Source of the DNA: Clostridiales bacterium
GTDB taxonomy: Bacteria; Bacillota; Clostridia; Oscillospirales; CAG-272
DNA length: 64,000 nucleotides
Direction of reading: 5' to 3'
Assembly: GCA_016288155.1 (NCBI GenBank)
Contig: JAEEYP010000052.1
Span: forward strand, 1 to 64,000
The notes beneath the pieces were generated by a model that made no database searches, was not told the DNA's origin, and saw only the letters and a program-made list of their open reading frames with translations. The translations under genes were made by a program, and so were the position numbers. Shown here piece by piece: positions 31,734-40,125 of this stretch; the first letter of the stretch is position 1, and each line of letters begins with the position of its first letter.

Positions 31734-32742
31734 AGGCGCGGGGGATCGCATAGCCGCCGAGGGCGTCGGGCGGCGCCCATTCCATGCCTTGCGGGAGGGG
31801 GACGGCGCGCGAAGCGGCGGCGAGGTAGCCGTTCAGCTTCCACTCGATGTGCGTGAACAGATGCCGCGCGGGCGGCAGGGCTCCCGCGACGGACGTTTCC
31901 GCGTCCGGGAGCAGGGCGGCAAGGCGGACGGCCGCTTCACGCGCGTCGAGCGCCTCCATCCACGTCAGCGGCTGCCAGAGCCCCGCGAGCAGACCGTGCT
32001 CCGGACGCTTCTGCATGAGGAAGCCCGCCGGGGAGCGGACGATCAGCACCGTCGCGCATTCCGACCGACGTGCTTTTTTTTCTTTTCTGACGGGGAGCGA
32101 AGCCGCCGACCCGGCGGCGAACGCCATACAGAGTCCGGCGAGAGGACAGGCGGCGCAGTGCGGCTCGCCCGGAACGCATACGAGCGCGCCAAGTTCCATC
32201 AGCGCCTGATTGAAGTCGCCGGGGCGTTCGGGCGGCTGGTGCTCCATGACCCGCTCGGTGAAGCGGCGCTTCACCGCGGCCTGCGTGCAGTCGGAACGGT
32301 CGTTGTACAGCCGGGAGAAGATGCGGAGAACGTTGCCGTCCACCGCCGGGCAGGGGATGCCGAAGCTGATGGAGGCGACGGCGCCCGCCGTGTACTCTCC
32401 GATGCCGGGCAGCGCGCGCAGCGCCTCATAGCTCGGCGGCAGGCTGCCGCCGTATTCTTCGACGATCCGGATCGCGGCGCGCCGGAGATTCTCCGCGCGG
32501 CTGTAGTATCCGAGCCCTTCCCACACCCGGCGGAGCCGGCCGGGATCCGCGGCGGCGAGCGCCTCCGGCGTGGGGAACGCCTCCATGAAGCGCGCGTAAT
32601 ACGGCAGGACGGCGTTCATGCGCGTCTGCTGGAGCATGATCTCGCTGATCCACACGTGATAGGGCGTCGGATCCTCCCGGAAGGGAAGGATGCGGCGGTT
32701 TTTCTCAAACCACGCGAGGAGCACCGGAGCGATCCCGGACAT
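31663..32742 (-). CDS. mutY: A/G-specific adenine glycosylase MutY
   Basis: Removes adenine mispaired with 8-oxoguanine. 359 residues from ATG 32742 (GGAGG five bases upstream). Motifs: EIMLQQTR with the catalytic Glu, ALPGIGEYTAGA helix-hairpin-helix, PAVDGNVLRIFSR with the catalytic Asp, and the [4Fe-4S] pattern C-x6-C-x2-C-x5-C in CVPGEPHCAACPLAGLC. The C-terminal NUDIX-like domain reads the oxoG strand. The last 23 codons overlap the convergent NUDIX-fusion gene with no terminator between. Confidence 0.95.
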   Translation of the reverse strand: MSGIAPVLLAWFEKNRRILPFREDPTPYHVWISEIMLQQTRMNAVLPYYARFMEAFPTPEALAAADPGRLRRVWEGLGYYSRAENLRRAAIRIVEEYGGSLPPSYEALRALPGIGEYTAGAVASISFGIPCPAVDGNVLRIFSRLYNDRSDCTQAAVKRRFTERVMEHQPPERPGDFNQALMELGALVCVPGEPHCAACPLAGLCMAFAAGSAASLPVRKEKKARRSECATVLIVRSPAGFLMQKRPEHGLLAGLWQPLTWMEALDAREAAVRLAALLPDAETSVAGALPPARHLFTHIEWKLNGYLAAASRAVPLPQGMEWAPPDALGGYAIPRAFKAYVPYLREPLRSGEGTPPPLR

Positions 32743-32796
32743 AACTGCCTCCTGCGGTACGGACCGTGATTTGCCGACCGAAAATCGACCGTATAC

Positions 32797-32825
32797 ATTA
32801 TAACACAGATCCGCACGTTTTGCAA
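32797..32825 (-). promoter_or_regulatory. Promoter of mutY
   Basis: Minus strand: TTGCAA, 17 bases, TATAAT with TGT in the extended position. Confidence 0.8.
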
Positions 32826-32858
32826 TCCGCGACGACGGACGGAAATTGCGCCCTTCTC

Positions 32859-32887
32859 TTGACAATCGCACCGTTTCATGCTATAGT
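32859..32887 (+). promoter_or_regulatory. Promoter of the metallophosphoesterase pair
   Basis: TTGACA, 17 bases, TATAGT with TGC before the -10, divergent from the mutY promoter 33 bases away. The leader is about 65 bases. Confidence 0.85.
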
Positions 32888-32960
32888 ATTTCCGGGGTTT
32901 TTGCGTTCTCTCCCCCGTGCGGGGAGCGGAAGAGCATAAAGAACTCAGAGGAGGAAACGC

Positions 32961-33950
32961 ATGCTTTCTCTTTCCAAAACGCCGGGCAGGGATTTTACCG
33001 TTCTGAATCTCACGGATCCCCAGCTGGGGACGGACGAATGGCAGCCGGGGCATCCGAACGGCGAGATCCTGATCGGTACCGTCCGGGAACTCGTCGGCCG
33101 CGTGCGCCCGGATCTCATCACCGTCAGCGGGGATCTCTCCTGGGCAGGTCACGACGCGGCGTACGACGCGCTGGCCGATCTTCTCGATTCGTTTTCCGTG
33201 CCGTGGGCGCCGGTCTGGGGCAATCACGACAATCAGGGCGGCCCGGAAAACGTCGAGAGCGTGGTGACGCGGTATCTGCGGCATCCGCTCTGCCTGTACG
33301 AGCGCGGCCCGCGGGAACTGGGCAGCGGCAACTACGTCATCCGGATCGAGGAGGACGGGCGGCCGGTGACGGCGCTCGTAATGATGGATTCGCACGACCG
33401 GGATCCTTTCACCGACGCGTCGGGGAAGGAAACGCTCGTCTGGGCGAGGCTCATCCCGGAGCAGATCTCCTGGTACCGCGAGCAGATCCGCGCGCTTGAG
33501 GCGGACGGCTGCCGCGACAGCGCGATGATCCTCCACATCCCGATCTATGCGTACCGGACGGCGTTCGCCGCCGCGTTCCGGGACGGGCTCGATCCGAAGA
33601 GCGTGTCCGCCGCGCAGAGCGCCGACGGCTCCGTCTGGAACGAGGGATACCGCGATTCCTTCGGCGTGCTGTGGGAGGAGATATGCAGCTTTCCCGGAGA
33701 GGATCACGTATTCGACGCGATCCGTGCGCTCGGCTCGACGAAATACGTCCTCGCCGGGCACGATCACGTCAACAATACCGTGATCCGTTATCACGGCGTG
33801 CATCTTGTGTACAGCCTGAAAACGGGTCCCGGCTGCTATTGGGATCCGCGGCTGAACGGCGGTACGGCGCTGCGGATCACCTCGGAGGGGATCGCGGACG
33901 TGCGGCACGAGTACGTCGATCCGTCGCCGTGGATGCCGGACAAGTCCTGA
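32961..33950 (+). CDS. Calcineurin-like metallophosphoesterase (tandem copy 1)
   Basis: 329 residues. Metallophosphoesterase motifs in order: LNLTDPQLG (D-x-x metal ligand), LITVSGDLSWAG (GD), VWGNHDNQGG (GNHD), MDSHDRD, ILHIPIYAYR and LAGHDHVNN (GHxH-type). These make a dinuclear metal site for phosphomonoester or diester cleavage. No signal peptide. A closely similar paralogue follows 52 bases downstream. The substrate is unknown; related proteins are often grouped with purple-acid-like phosphatases. Confidence 0.85.
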   Translation: MLSLSKTPGRDFTVLNLTDPQLGTDEWQPGHPNGEILIGTVRELVGRVRPDLITVSGDLSWAGHDAAYDALADLLDSFSVPWAPVWGNHDNQGGPENVESVVTRYLRHPLCLYERGPRELGSGNYVIRIEEDGRPVTALVMMDSHDRDPFTDASGKETLVWARLIPEQISWYREQIRALEADGCRDSAMILHIPIYAYRTAFAAAFRDGLDPKSVSAAQSADGSVWNEGYRDSFGVLWEEICSFPGEDHVFDAIRALGSTKYVLAGHDHVNNTVIRYHGVHLVYSLKTGPGCYWDPRLNGGTALRITSEGIADVRHEYVDPSPWMPDKS

Positions 33951-34002
33951 CGGCCGGACGGTCGAAAACATAAATTCAACAACATTGATAAGCGGAGGCA
34001 GT

Positions 34003-34992
34003 ATGTTCACACTCAAAAAGACGCCGGGCAGAGATTTTCAGATCCTGAATCTGTCCGACCCGCAGCTCGAAGGCAAGGACTGGAAGGCGGACGGAGCGAA
34101 GCGGCATATCCTCGAGGGGACGGTCCGCACGCTGATGGAGCGCGTGCGCCCGGATCTGATCACGATCAGCGGCGACGTCGCCGCGCCGGGGGATTTTGAC
34201 GGCTACGAGTATCTGGCGGCGTTCCTCGACGGCTTCGGCGTGCCGTGGTCGCCGGTCTGGGGCAATCACGACAACGAGAAGGGACCGGAGACGATCCGGC
34301 AGGTCGCCGAGCTTTGCATGCGCCATCCGCACTGCCTGTATGAGAGCGGTCCCGAGGCGCTCGGCGACGGCAACTACGTGATCCGCATCGAGGAAGAGGG
34401 CAAAGCCGTGTCCGCCGTCGTTCTGATGGATACGCACGACCGGATGCCGTACGTGACGCCGGAAGGCGAAACGCGCAGAGAATGGGCGAAGCTCATCCCG
34501 GAGCAGATCGCCTGGTACCGCGAACAGATCCTCGCGCTGAACGCCGAGGGCTGCCCCTCCTCGATCCTCGTCGTGCATATCCCGATCAACGCGTACCGCG
34601 CGGCGTTCGAGGAAGCGCTCGTGCCGGGCGTCGACTGCTCGAAGATCTCGATCGAGGAGAGCGCCCGCGGCGTCGGCTGGAAGCCGGAATACGCCGCCGT
34701 ATCGTTCGGCGTCCTCCGCGAGGGCTTCAGCATCTATCCGGAGGACGAGGGCGCCTTTGACGCGATCCGCGGGCTCGGCTCGACGAAGTACGTCATCGCC
34801 GGACACAACCACATGAACAACGCCGTGACGCGCCGGGACGGCGTGACGCTCGCCTATGGGCTCAAGACCGGGATCGGCAGCTACTGGGCGCCCGGCATGA
34901 ACGGCGGGACCGTTCTGACGGTCTCCTCGGACGGGGCGATCCGGCTGCGTCACGAATACGTCGATTCGTCGCCGTGGAACGGGGAGGGCTGA
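34003..34992 (+). CDS. Calcineurin-like metallophosphoesterase (tandem copy 2)
   Basis: 329 residues from ATG 34003, preceded by GCGGAGG; the track's TTG at 33985 is not needed. It repeats the architecture of copy 1 nearly motif for motif (LNLSDPQLEG, LITISGDVAAPG, VWGNHDNEKG, MDTHDRM, VVHIPINAYR, IAGHNHMNN). Both begin with KTPGRDF, so this is a tandem duplication. GHNH replaces the GHDH of copy 1, within normal variation. The gene reaches to 37 bases before rarA with no visible terminator. Confidence 0.85.
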   Translation: MFTLKKTPGRDFQILNLSDPQLEGKDWKADGAKRHILEGTVRTLMERVRPDLITISGDVAAPGDFDGYEYLAAFLDGFGVPWSPVWGNHDNEKGPETIRQVAELCMRHPHCLYESGPEALGDGNYVIRIEEEGKAVSAVVLMDTHDRMPYVTPEGETRREWAKLIPEQIAWYREQILALNAEGCPSSILVVHIPINAYRAAFEEALVPGVDCSKISIEESARGVGWKPEYAAVSFGVLREGFSIYPEDEGAFDAIRGLGSTKYVIAGHNHMNNAVTRRDGVTLAYGLKTGIGSYWAPGMNGGTVLTVSSDGAIRLRHEYVDSSPWNGEG

Positions 34993-35028
34993 TCCCCGAT
35001 CTTCCATACTATCCTCGGAGGATGTGCC

Positions 35029-36336
35029 ATGGATCCGTATACCCATTCCGTTCCCGCGGCCGACCGGCTGCGTCCTTCCTCCTTTGACGACATGTCCGGG
35101 CAGCAGCATCTCGTCGGTCCGGCGGGGATCTTGCGCCGCATGGTGCGCGCGGGGAAGATCCCGTCCATGATCTTCTTCGGCCCTCCCGGAACGGGGAAGA
35201 CGACGGCGGCGTCCATCATCGCCGGCTCCTCCGGCATGACGATGCGCAGCCTCAACGCGACGACCGCGTCGCTTTCCGATGTGCGTGCCGTCGCCGCCGA
35301 GACGAAGGGACTCCTCGGCGCGGGCGGGATCCTTCTGTATCTCGACGAGATCCAGTATTTCAACCGCAAGCAGCAGCAGTCCCTGCTCGAATATATCGAG
35401 GACGGGCGGATCACGCTGATCGCCGCCACGACGGAGAACCCGTACTATTATATCTACGACGCGCTGCTCTCCCGCTGTACCGTCCTGGAATTCCGTCCCG
35501 TCACGCCGGCGGACATGATGCCTCGTCTGCGCGCCGCCGCCGCGCTTCTTATCGGAGAGAGCGGCCGGGACGTCGTATGCGAAGAGGAGGCGCTTTCGTA
35601 TATCGCCTCCGTGGCGGGCGGAGACGTGCGCCGCGCCGTCACGCTGCTCGAGAGCGCCGTCACCTATGCGGCGGCGGGCGAAGAGGAGAAGCCGACGCTG
35701 ACGCGGGACGTCGTGCGGATGTTCATGCCGTCCGTCTCCGCCGGGAATTTCGACGGGGACGGCGACGTCCACTACGATCTGCTCTCCTGCCTCCAGAAGT
35801 CGATCCGCGGCTCCGATCCGGACGCGGCGGTCTTCTATCTGGCGCGGCTGCTCGAGGGCGGGGACCTCATCTCTCCCTGCCGGAGGCTGATGGTCATCGC
35901 CAGCGAGGATATCGGCGCGGCGTATCCGATGGCGGCCGTCATCACGCGCGCGTGCGTCGAGTCCGCGAAGGAGCTCGGTTTGCCGGAGGCGCGGATCCCG
36001 CTTGCGAACGCCGCCGTCATGCTCGCCACGGCGCCGAAATCGAACACCGCGTATACCGCGTTCGACCGTGCGGCGGAGGACGTCCGCGCCGGACGCGGGC
36101 GCGTCGTCCCGGAGCATCTGCGCAGTCCGCTCTTCAAGGGATACGTGTATCCGCACGATTACACGGGGGACTACGTGCCGCAGCAGTATCTGCCGGACGA
36201 CGTCCGGGACCGGCACTATTATACGTTCGGGGACAACAAGGCGGAGAGCGCCGCCCGCGCCTACTGGGAAAAGATCCGCACGGAGGGCGGGCAGAAGAAG
36301 CCGCAGGCGGAAAAAGACGGAGGGCGTAAGGAATGA
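35029..36336 (+). CDS. rarA: Replication-associated recombination protein A (AAA+ ATPase)
   Basis: 435 residues. RarA/MgsA is a clamp-loader-like ATPase that acts at stalled forks. N-terminal ADRLRPSSFDDMSGQQHL, Walker A GPPGTGKTT, Walker B LLYLDEIQYF, sensor ATTENPYYY, arginine finger LLSRC, then the C-terminal tetramerisation part (SEDIGAAYPMA, LANAAVMLATAPKSN, RSPLFKGYVYPHDY). The ribosome-binding site GGAGGAT precedes ATG 35029. Translation is coupled to the GNAT gene by a 4-base overlap. Confidence 0.95.
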   Translation: MDPYTHSVPAADRLRPSSFDDMSGQQHLVGPAGILRRMVRAGKIPSMIFFGPPGTGKTTAASIIAGSSGMTMRSLNATTASLSDVRAVAAETKGLLGAGGILLYLDEIQYFNRKQQQSLLEYIEDGRITLIAATTENPYYYIYDALLSRCTVLEFRPVTPADMMPRLRAAAALLIGESGRDVVCEEEALSYIASVAGGDVRRAVTLLESAVTYAAAGEEEKPTLTRDVVRMFMPSVSAGNFDGDGDVHYDLLSCLQKSIRGSDPDAAVFYLARLLEGGDLISPCRRLMVIASEDIGAAYPMAAVITRACVESAKELGLPEARIPLANAAVMLATAPKSNTAYTAFDRAAEDVRAGRGRVVPEHLRSPLFKGYVYPHDYTGDYVPQQYLPDDVRDRHYYTFGDNKAESAARAYWEKIRTEGGQKKPQAEKDGGRKE

Positions 36337-36854
36337 ATGCGATCCGTCGGGCCGAGGAGCGGGATATCCCCGCGCTGCTGCGGCTGCTCGTGCAGGTGGA
36401 CATGGTGCATCACCGTCTCCGTCCGGATCTCTTCCGGGGACCGGCGACGAAATATGACGAAGACGAACTGCGCACGCTTTTGCGGGACGGGGACCGTCCC
36501 GTCTTCGTGTACGTCGGGGAGGACGGGGACGTGCTCGGCTACGCCTTCTGCATCCTGCAGCGCCGCGAGGCGCACCCGGTCATGACGGATATCCTGACGC
36601 TGTATATCGACGATCTCTGCGTCGACGAGGCCGTCCGCGGGCGGCACGTTGGGCGGAGCTTGTTCGATTTCGTCGTGGGATACGCACGGGAACGCGGGTG
36701 CTACAACGTGACGCTGAACGTGTGGAGCGCGAACAGGGACGCGATGCGCTTTTACGAGCGCTGCGGTCTCGTCCCTCAGAAGGTCGGCATGGAGATGATC
36801 CTGGACGGCGGGGATCGGGAGGAAAATCCGGGCGAAAATCCGGAAATCTCTTGA
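36333..36854 (+). CDS. GNAT-family N-acetyltransferase
   Basis: 173 residues. GNAT fold: N-terminal IRRAEERDIPALLRLLVQV, the strand-4/loop region LYIDDLCVDEAVRGRHVGRSL with the acetyl-CoA-binding R-x-x-x-G pattern, and the closing NVWSANRDAMRFYERCGL. The acceptor is unknown. It begins inside the rarA stop (ATGA), so both are made from one message. Confidence 0.88.
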   Translation: MNAIRRAEERDIPALLRLLVQVDMVHHRLRPDLFRGPATKYDEDELRTLLRDGDRPVFVYVGEDGDVLGYAFCILQRREAHPVMTDILTLYIDDLCVDEAVRGRHVGRSLFDFVVGYARERGCYNVTLNVWSANRDAMRFYERCGLVPQKVGMEMILDGGDREENPGENPEIS

Positions 36855-36878
36855 CTTTCCGCCGACGATCGCTATAAT
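36851..36878 (+). promoter_or_regulatory. Promoter of the Gfo/Idh/MocA - isomerase cluster
   Basis: TTGACT, 16 bases, TATAAT, starting inside the end of the GNAT gene. Confidence 0.8.
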
Positions 36879-36915
36879 ATTATATGATCGGTCGAGCGCC
36901 GGTCCATCATTCTAC

Positions 36916-36962
36916 GGGAGGACGTTCCCGGCGGCGGGCCGCCGCGGGAACATACGGTCATG
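36916..36962 (+). promoter_or_regulatory. Ribosome-binding site separated from its ATG by a hairpin
   Basis: GGGAGG at 36916-36921 is 38 bases from ATG 36960, too far to work on a linear message, and no nearer site exists. Between them GTTCCC-G-GCGGC pairs with GCCGC-GGGAAC around GGGCC (36924-36951). Folding leaves only about 10 unpaired bases between the site and the ATG. The fold is seen; the function is inferred. Confidence 0.45.
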
Positions 36963-38000
36963 AAACGGTTTGCAGCGGTAATCGGATACGGCGGCATGGG
37001 CGGATGGCACACGCAGCATCTGCTGAACAGCGATGTGTTTGAGCTTGCGGGCATTTACGATATCAAAGAAGAACGGCGCGCTCTCGCACAGAGCCGCGGG
37101 ATCCATGCGTACGCGACGCGCGAGGAGCTGCTCGCCGATCCGCGGATCGAGCTCGTCACCGTGGCGACGCCGAACGACTCGCACGAGGAGATCGCCGTCG
37201 CGGCGCTTCTCGCCGGGAAGAACGTCATCTCCGAAAAGCCCGTGACGCTCTCCATGGATTCGCTCGAGCGGATGATCTCCGTCTCGAAACAGTGCGGGCG
37301 CGTGTTCACCGTGCATCAGAACCGCCGCTTCGACGTCGATTACCTTGCGATGAAGAAGATCCACGACAGCGGGGAGATCGGCGAGATCATCAACATCGAG
37401 TCCCGCATCCACGGCTCCCGCGGCATCCCCTCCGACTGGCGCGGCGAGAAGGCGCACGGCGGCGGCATGCTCTACGACTGGGGCATCCACCTCATCGACC
37501 AGGCGCTGATGGTGCTCGGCTGGGACGTGAAGAGCGTCAACTGCCGCTGCGATCACATCACGAACAACGAGGTGGACGACGGCTTCCAGCTCGATATCGT
37601 CATGCAGAGCGGCGCGAGAGCGTACGTCGAGGTCGGTACGTACAACTTCATCGCCATGCCGCGCTTCTACATGCGCGGGAAGAAGGGAACGGCGATGATC
37701 ACCGACTGGCGCGAGGAGGCGCAGATCGTGCGCTGCAAGCACTGGCACGAGAGCGAGGTCGTCCCCGTGGAGACGGCGGCAGGCCTGACGAAGACGATGG
37801 CGCCGCGCGATTCGATCACCGTCGATACGTACACGATCCCGCGCCCGCAGTCCGACGTGCACGACTACTACCGGAACATCGCGGCGACGCTGGACGGCAA
37901 AGCGACGCAGCTCGTGACGCACGACCAGATGCGGACCGATCTGCGCGTGATCCTCTGCGCGCTCCGGTCGGCGGAGACGGGCGAGACGGTCATGTTCTGA
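36960..38000 (+). CDS. Gfo/Idh/MocA-family oxidoreductase
   Basis: 346 residues. Rossmann motif VIGYGGMGGWH, TVATPNDSHEE, the family motif SEKPVTLSMDS, then VHQNRRFDVDYLAMKK and the GMLYDWGIHLIDQAL helix with the catalytic-region His. The cofactor is NAD(P); the substrate is a sugar or polyol of unknown identity. It precedes two sugar-isomerase-like genes, the usual partners of this family in inositol or rare-sugar catabolism. A terminator-like hairpin separates it from them. Confidence 0.88.
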   Translation: MKRFAAVIGYGGMGGWHTQHLLNSDVFELAGIYDIKEERRALAQSRGIHAYATREELLADPRIELVTVATPNDSHEEIAVAALLAGKNVISEKPVTLSMDSLERMISVSKQCGRVFTVHQNRRFDVDYLAMKKIHDSGEIGEIINIESRIHGSRGIPSDWRGEKAHGGGMLYDWGIHLIDQALMVLGWDVKSVNCRCDHITNNEVDDGFQLDIVMQSGARAYVEVGTYNFIAMPRFYMRGKKGTAMITDWREEAQIVRCKHWHESEVVPVETAAGLTKTMAPRDSITVDTYTIPRPQSDVHDYYRNIAATLDGKATQLVTHDQMRTDLRVILCALRSAETGETVMF

Positions 38001-38009
38001 CGAGTACAG

Positions 38010-38044
38010 GGGAGGAGGGGGATCCCTCCTCCCTTTTCTTTTTT
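38010..38044 (+). terminator. Terminator or attenuator after the oxidoreductase gene
   Basis: GGGAGGAGGG pairs with CCCTCCTCCC around GGAT, followed by TTTTCTTTTTT. The downstream isomerase gene has no obvious promoter, so partial read-through is likely. Confidence 0.8.
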
Positions 38045-38079
38045 GAAAACGGGGCGAAACGGTCCGAGGGAGGAACGAA

Positions 38080-38967
38080 ATGAAGATCTCACAGCACACG
38101 TCTCAGATGACGCTTCACATGACGGATGAGGAGAGTATCCGCCTGATCCATGAATACGGCTTTGACGCGTACGACTTTTCCATGACGCGTTACTCGGCGG
38201 AAAATCCGCTGTACGGAGACGGCTGGGAGGCGTACGCGCGCGGGCTGCGCACGTACGCGGACAGCCTCGGCATCGAGTGCAATCAGGCACACGCGCTCTT
38301 CCCGCCGCGCCGCGACGATCCCAAATACGCGGATTACAACGCGACGATCGACGAAAGGATCATCCGGAACATGCGCGCGGCGGCGATCCTCGGCGCGTCC
38401 TGCATCGTGATCCATCCGATCTCCGGCTTCCCCTACCGCGGCAGAGAGGCGTACTGGATGGAGCGGAACATGGCGTTTTACCGCTTCCTCGCGCCGTACG
38501 CGGAGGAACTCGGGCTCCGGATCGCGCTGGAAAACGTATACGCGTGGGATCCCGTCCGCGGCGCGTGGGCGATCTCCACCTGCATGGATCCGCGGGATCT
38601 CGCCGCGTACGTCGACGCGCTCGGCATCGATCGCTTCACCGCCTGCCTCGACGTCGGACACGCGCTGATGTGCGGCTACGATCCGGCGGACTGCGTCCGC
38701 ATCCTCGGACGCGAGCGGCTCGGCGCGCTCCATATCCAGGATACGGTGTGGAATCACGACGGGCACCAGCCGCCGTTCTGCGGGCAGGTGAACTGGGAGA
38801 AGTTCTGCTGTGCGCTCGGCGAGATCGACTATCAGGGAGAATGGACGCTGGAGTGCGACGCGGTCCTGGCGAAGACGCCGGCGTCCTGCGTTCCCGGCGT
38901 CATGCGGTATCTGTACGACAGCGCGCGGGTGCTTGCCGATACGGTCGACGCGCATCGGCCGCAGTGA
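38080..38967 (+). CDS. Sugar phosphate isomerase/epimerase-like TIM barrel protein (copy 1)
   Basis: 295 residues of the xylose-isomerase-like AP-endonuclease-2 fold. The four expected metal ligands are visible: Glu in RIALENVYAW, Asp in ACLDVGHAL, His in ALHIQDTVW and Glu in WTLECDA. Such proteins isomerise or epimerise keto-sugars or inosose. It shares the start pattern with the next gene (MKxSxHxxS, GFDAYD, GIECNQAHA), so they are tandem paralogues separated by 17 bases. The substrate is unknown. Confidence 0.85.
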   Translation: MKISQHTSQMTLHMTDEESIRLIHEYGFDAYDFSMTRYSAENPLYGDGWEAYARGLRTYADSLGIECNQAHALFPPRRDDPKYADYNATIDERIIRNMRAAAILGASCIVIHPISGFPYRGREAYWMERNMAFYRFLAPYAEELGLRIALENVYAWDPVRGAWAISTCMDPRDLAAYVDALGIDRFTACLDVGHALMCGYDPADCVRILGRERLGALHIQDTVWNHDGHQPPFCGQVNWEKFCCALGEIDYQGEWTLECDAVLAKTPASCVPGVMRYLYDSARVLADTVDAHRPQ

Positions 38968-38984
38968 CGGGAGGGGGAGAGAAG

Positions 38985-39884
38985 ATGAAACTTTCGACAC
39001 ACATCGCCTCGCAGAGAGTGCGCCTCGGAGAGGAGCGGACGATCCGCATGCTCCGGGAGATCGGCTTTGACGCGTATGATTATTCCGTCATGCCGGGGGG
39101 CGGCGGACCGGAGGACCATCCCGTCTTTCAGGACGGTTGGAGGGAGCACGTCCGCGCGCTGCGCGCGCTTTCCGACGAGATCGGCATCGAGTGCAATCAG
39201 TCGCACGCGCCCTTCCCGACGCGCAAAACGGACGAGCCGGAGGACGGTCCGTACAACGCGGGGATCATGGAACGGATCATCCGCGCCATGGAGGCCGCCG
39301 CGATGCTCGGCGCGAAGGTCATCGTCGTCCATTCCGTCAAGGCGATGCCGTACCTCGGACGGGAGGAGTACTGGCGGGATCTGAACCTCGACATCTTCCG
39401 GTCGCTCGCGCCGTACGCGAAGCGGTTCGGGATCCGGATCGGACTGGAAGACTTGTTCAATTACGATTCCGCGCGGCGCACGTATATCGAGGCGACGGGC
39501 ATGCATCCGGCGGAAATGTGCGCGATGCTCGAGGCGCTCGGCGACGACTGCTTTACCGTCTGCCTCGATCTCGGACACGCGCAGCTCGCCGGGTACAGCG
39601 TCCCCGACTATATCCGTTTCCTCGGCCGGGACCGTCTCGGCGCGCTCCACGTACACGACAATTACGGCCGCGGCGACGACCATCTCCCGCCGTTTTCCGG
39701 CATGATGAAGTGGAACGAGGTCGCGTGCGCGCTCGGTGAGATCGATTACCGGGGCGACTTCACGCTCGAGTGCGAGCGGTTCGTGAAGAAGATGCCGGAG
39801 ACGCTCATCCCCTCCGCGATGCGGTATCTGCACGATATCTCGCGGGAAGTGATGAAAATGATCGAAGAGCACCGCCCGGCATGA
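38985..39884 (+). CDS. Sugar phosphate isomerase/epimerase-like TIM barrel protein (copy 2)
   Basis: 299 residues from ATG 38985 (GGAGGGGGAG upstream); the track's ORF starts inside copy 1. Metal ligands Glu in RIGLEDLFNY, Asp in VCLDLGHAQ, His in ALHVHDNYG, Glu in FTLECER. It is recognisably a duplicate of copy 1 but clearly diverged, so the pair may act on different sugars or as a heteromer. The operon ends at the terminator just downstream. Confidence 0.85.
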   Translation: MKLSTHIASQRVRLGEERTIRMLREIGFDAYDYSVMPGGGGPEDHPVFQDGWREHVRALRALSDEIGIECNQSHAPFPTRKTDEPEDGPYNAGIMERIIRAMEAAAMLGAKVIVVHSVKAMPYLGREEYWRDLNLDIFRSLAPYAKRFGIRIGLEDLFNYDSARRTYIEATGMHPAEMCAMLEALGDDCFTVCLDLGHAQLAGYSVPDYIRFLGRDRLGALHVHDNYGRGDDHLPPFSGMMKWNEVACALGEIDYRGDFTLECERFVKKMPETLIPSAMRYLHDISREVMKMIEEHRPA

Positions 39885-39912
39885 GCGATGCGGCAGACGA
39901 ATACGCGAAAGA

Positions 39913-39948
39913 CCGCTCCGGATCCGATGATCCGGAGTGGATCTTTTT
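39913..39948 (+). terminator. Terminator of the isomerase operon
   Basis: CCGCTCCGGATC pairs with GATCCGGAGTGG around CGAT, followed by ATCTTTTT. Confidence 0.88.
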
Positions 39949-40010
39949 CCGCCCGCGGGGGGGAGGCGGAAGTCCCCGTACGGTTTTTTGCGAATCTTTT
40001 TGTTCAGTCA

Positions 40011-40039
40011 TGGACACGGATCGTTTTTTGTGCTATAAT
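40011..40039 (+). promoter_or_regulatory. Promoter of the recA-recF-recX cluster
   Basis: TGGACA, 17 bases, TATAAT with TGC before the -10. No clear LexA/DinR box (GAAC-N4-GTTC) was found around it. Confidence 0.8.
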
Positions 40040-40125
40040 ATATGATGAACATAACTATGAGAAGCTGCCGGCGGCGCGGCGTCCGACCGCGTCCGGCGCT
40101 TTGGTGAAAGGAACGGCGGATCAGC

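Noticed and set aside
39990-40060. Possible LexA/DinR box near the recA promoter (CGAATCTTTTTGTTC)
   Set aside because: The half-sites are 6 bases apart instead of 4 and one half is imperfect, so it does not meet the GAAC-N4-GTTC pattern.
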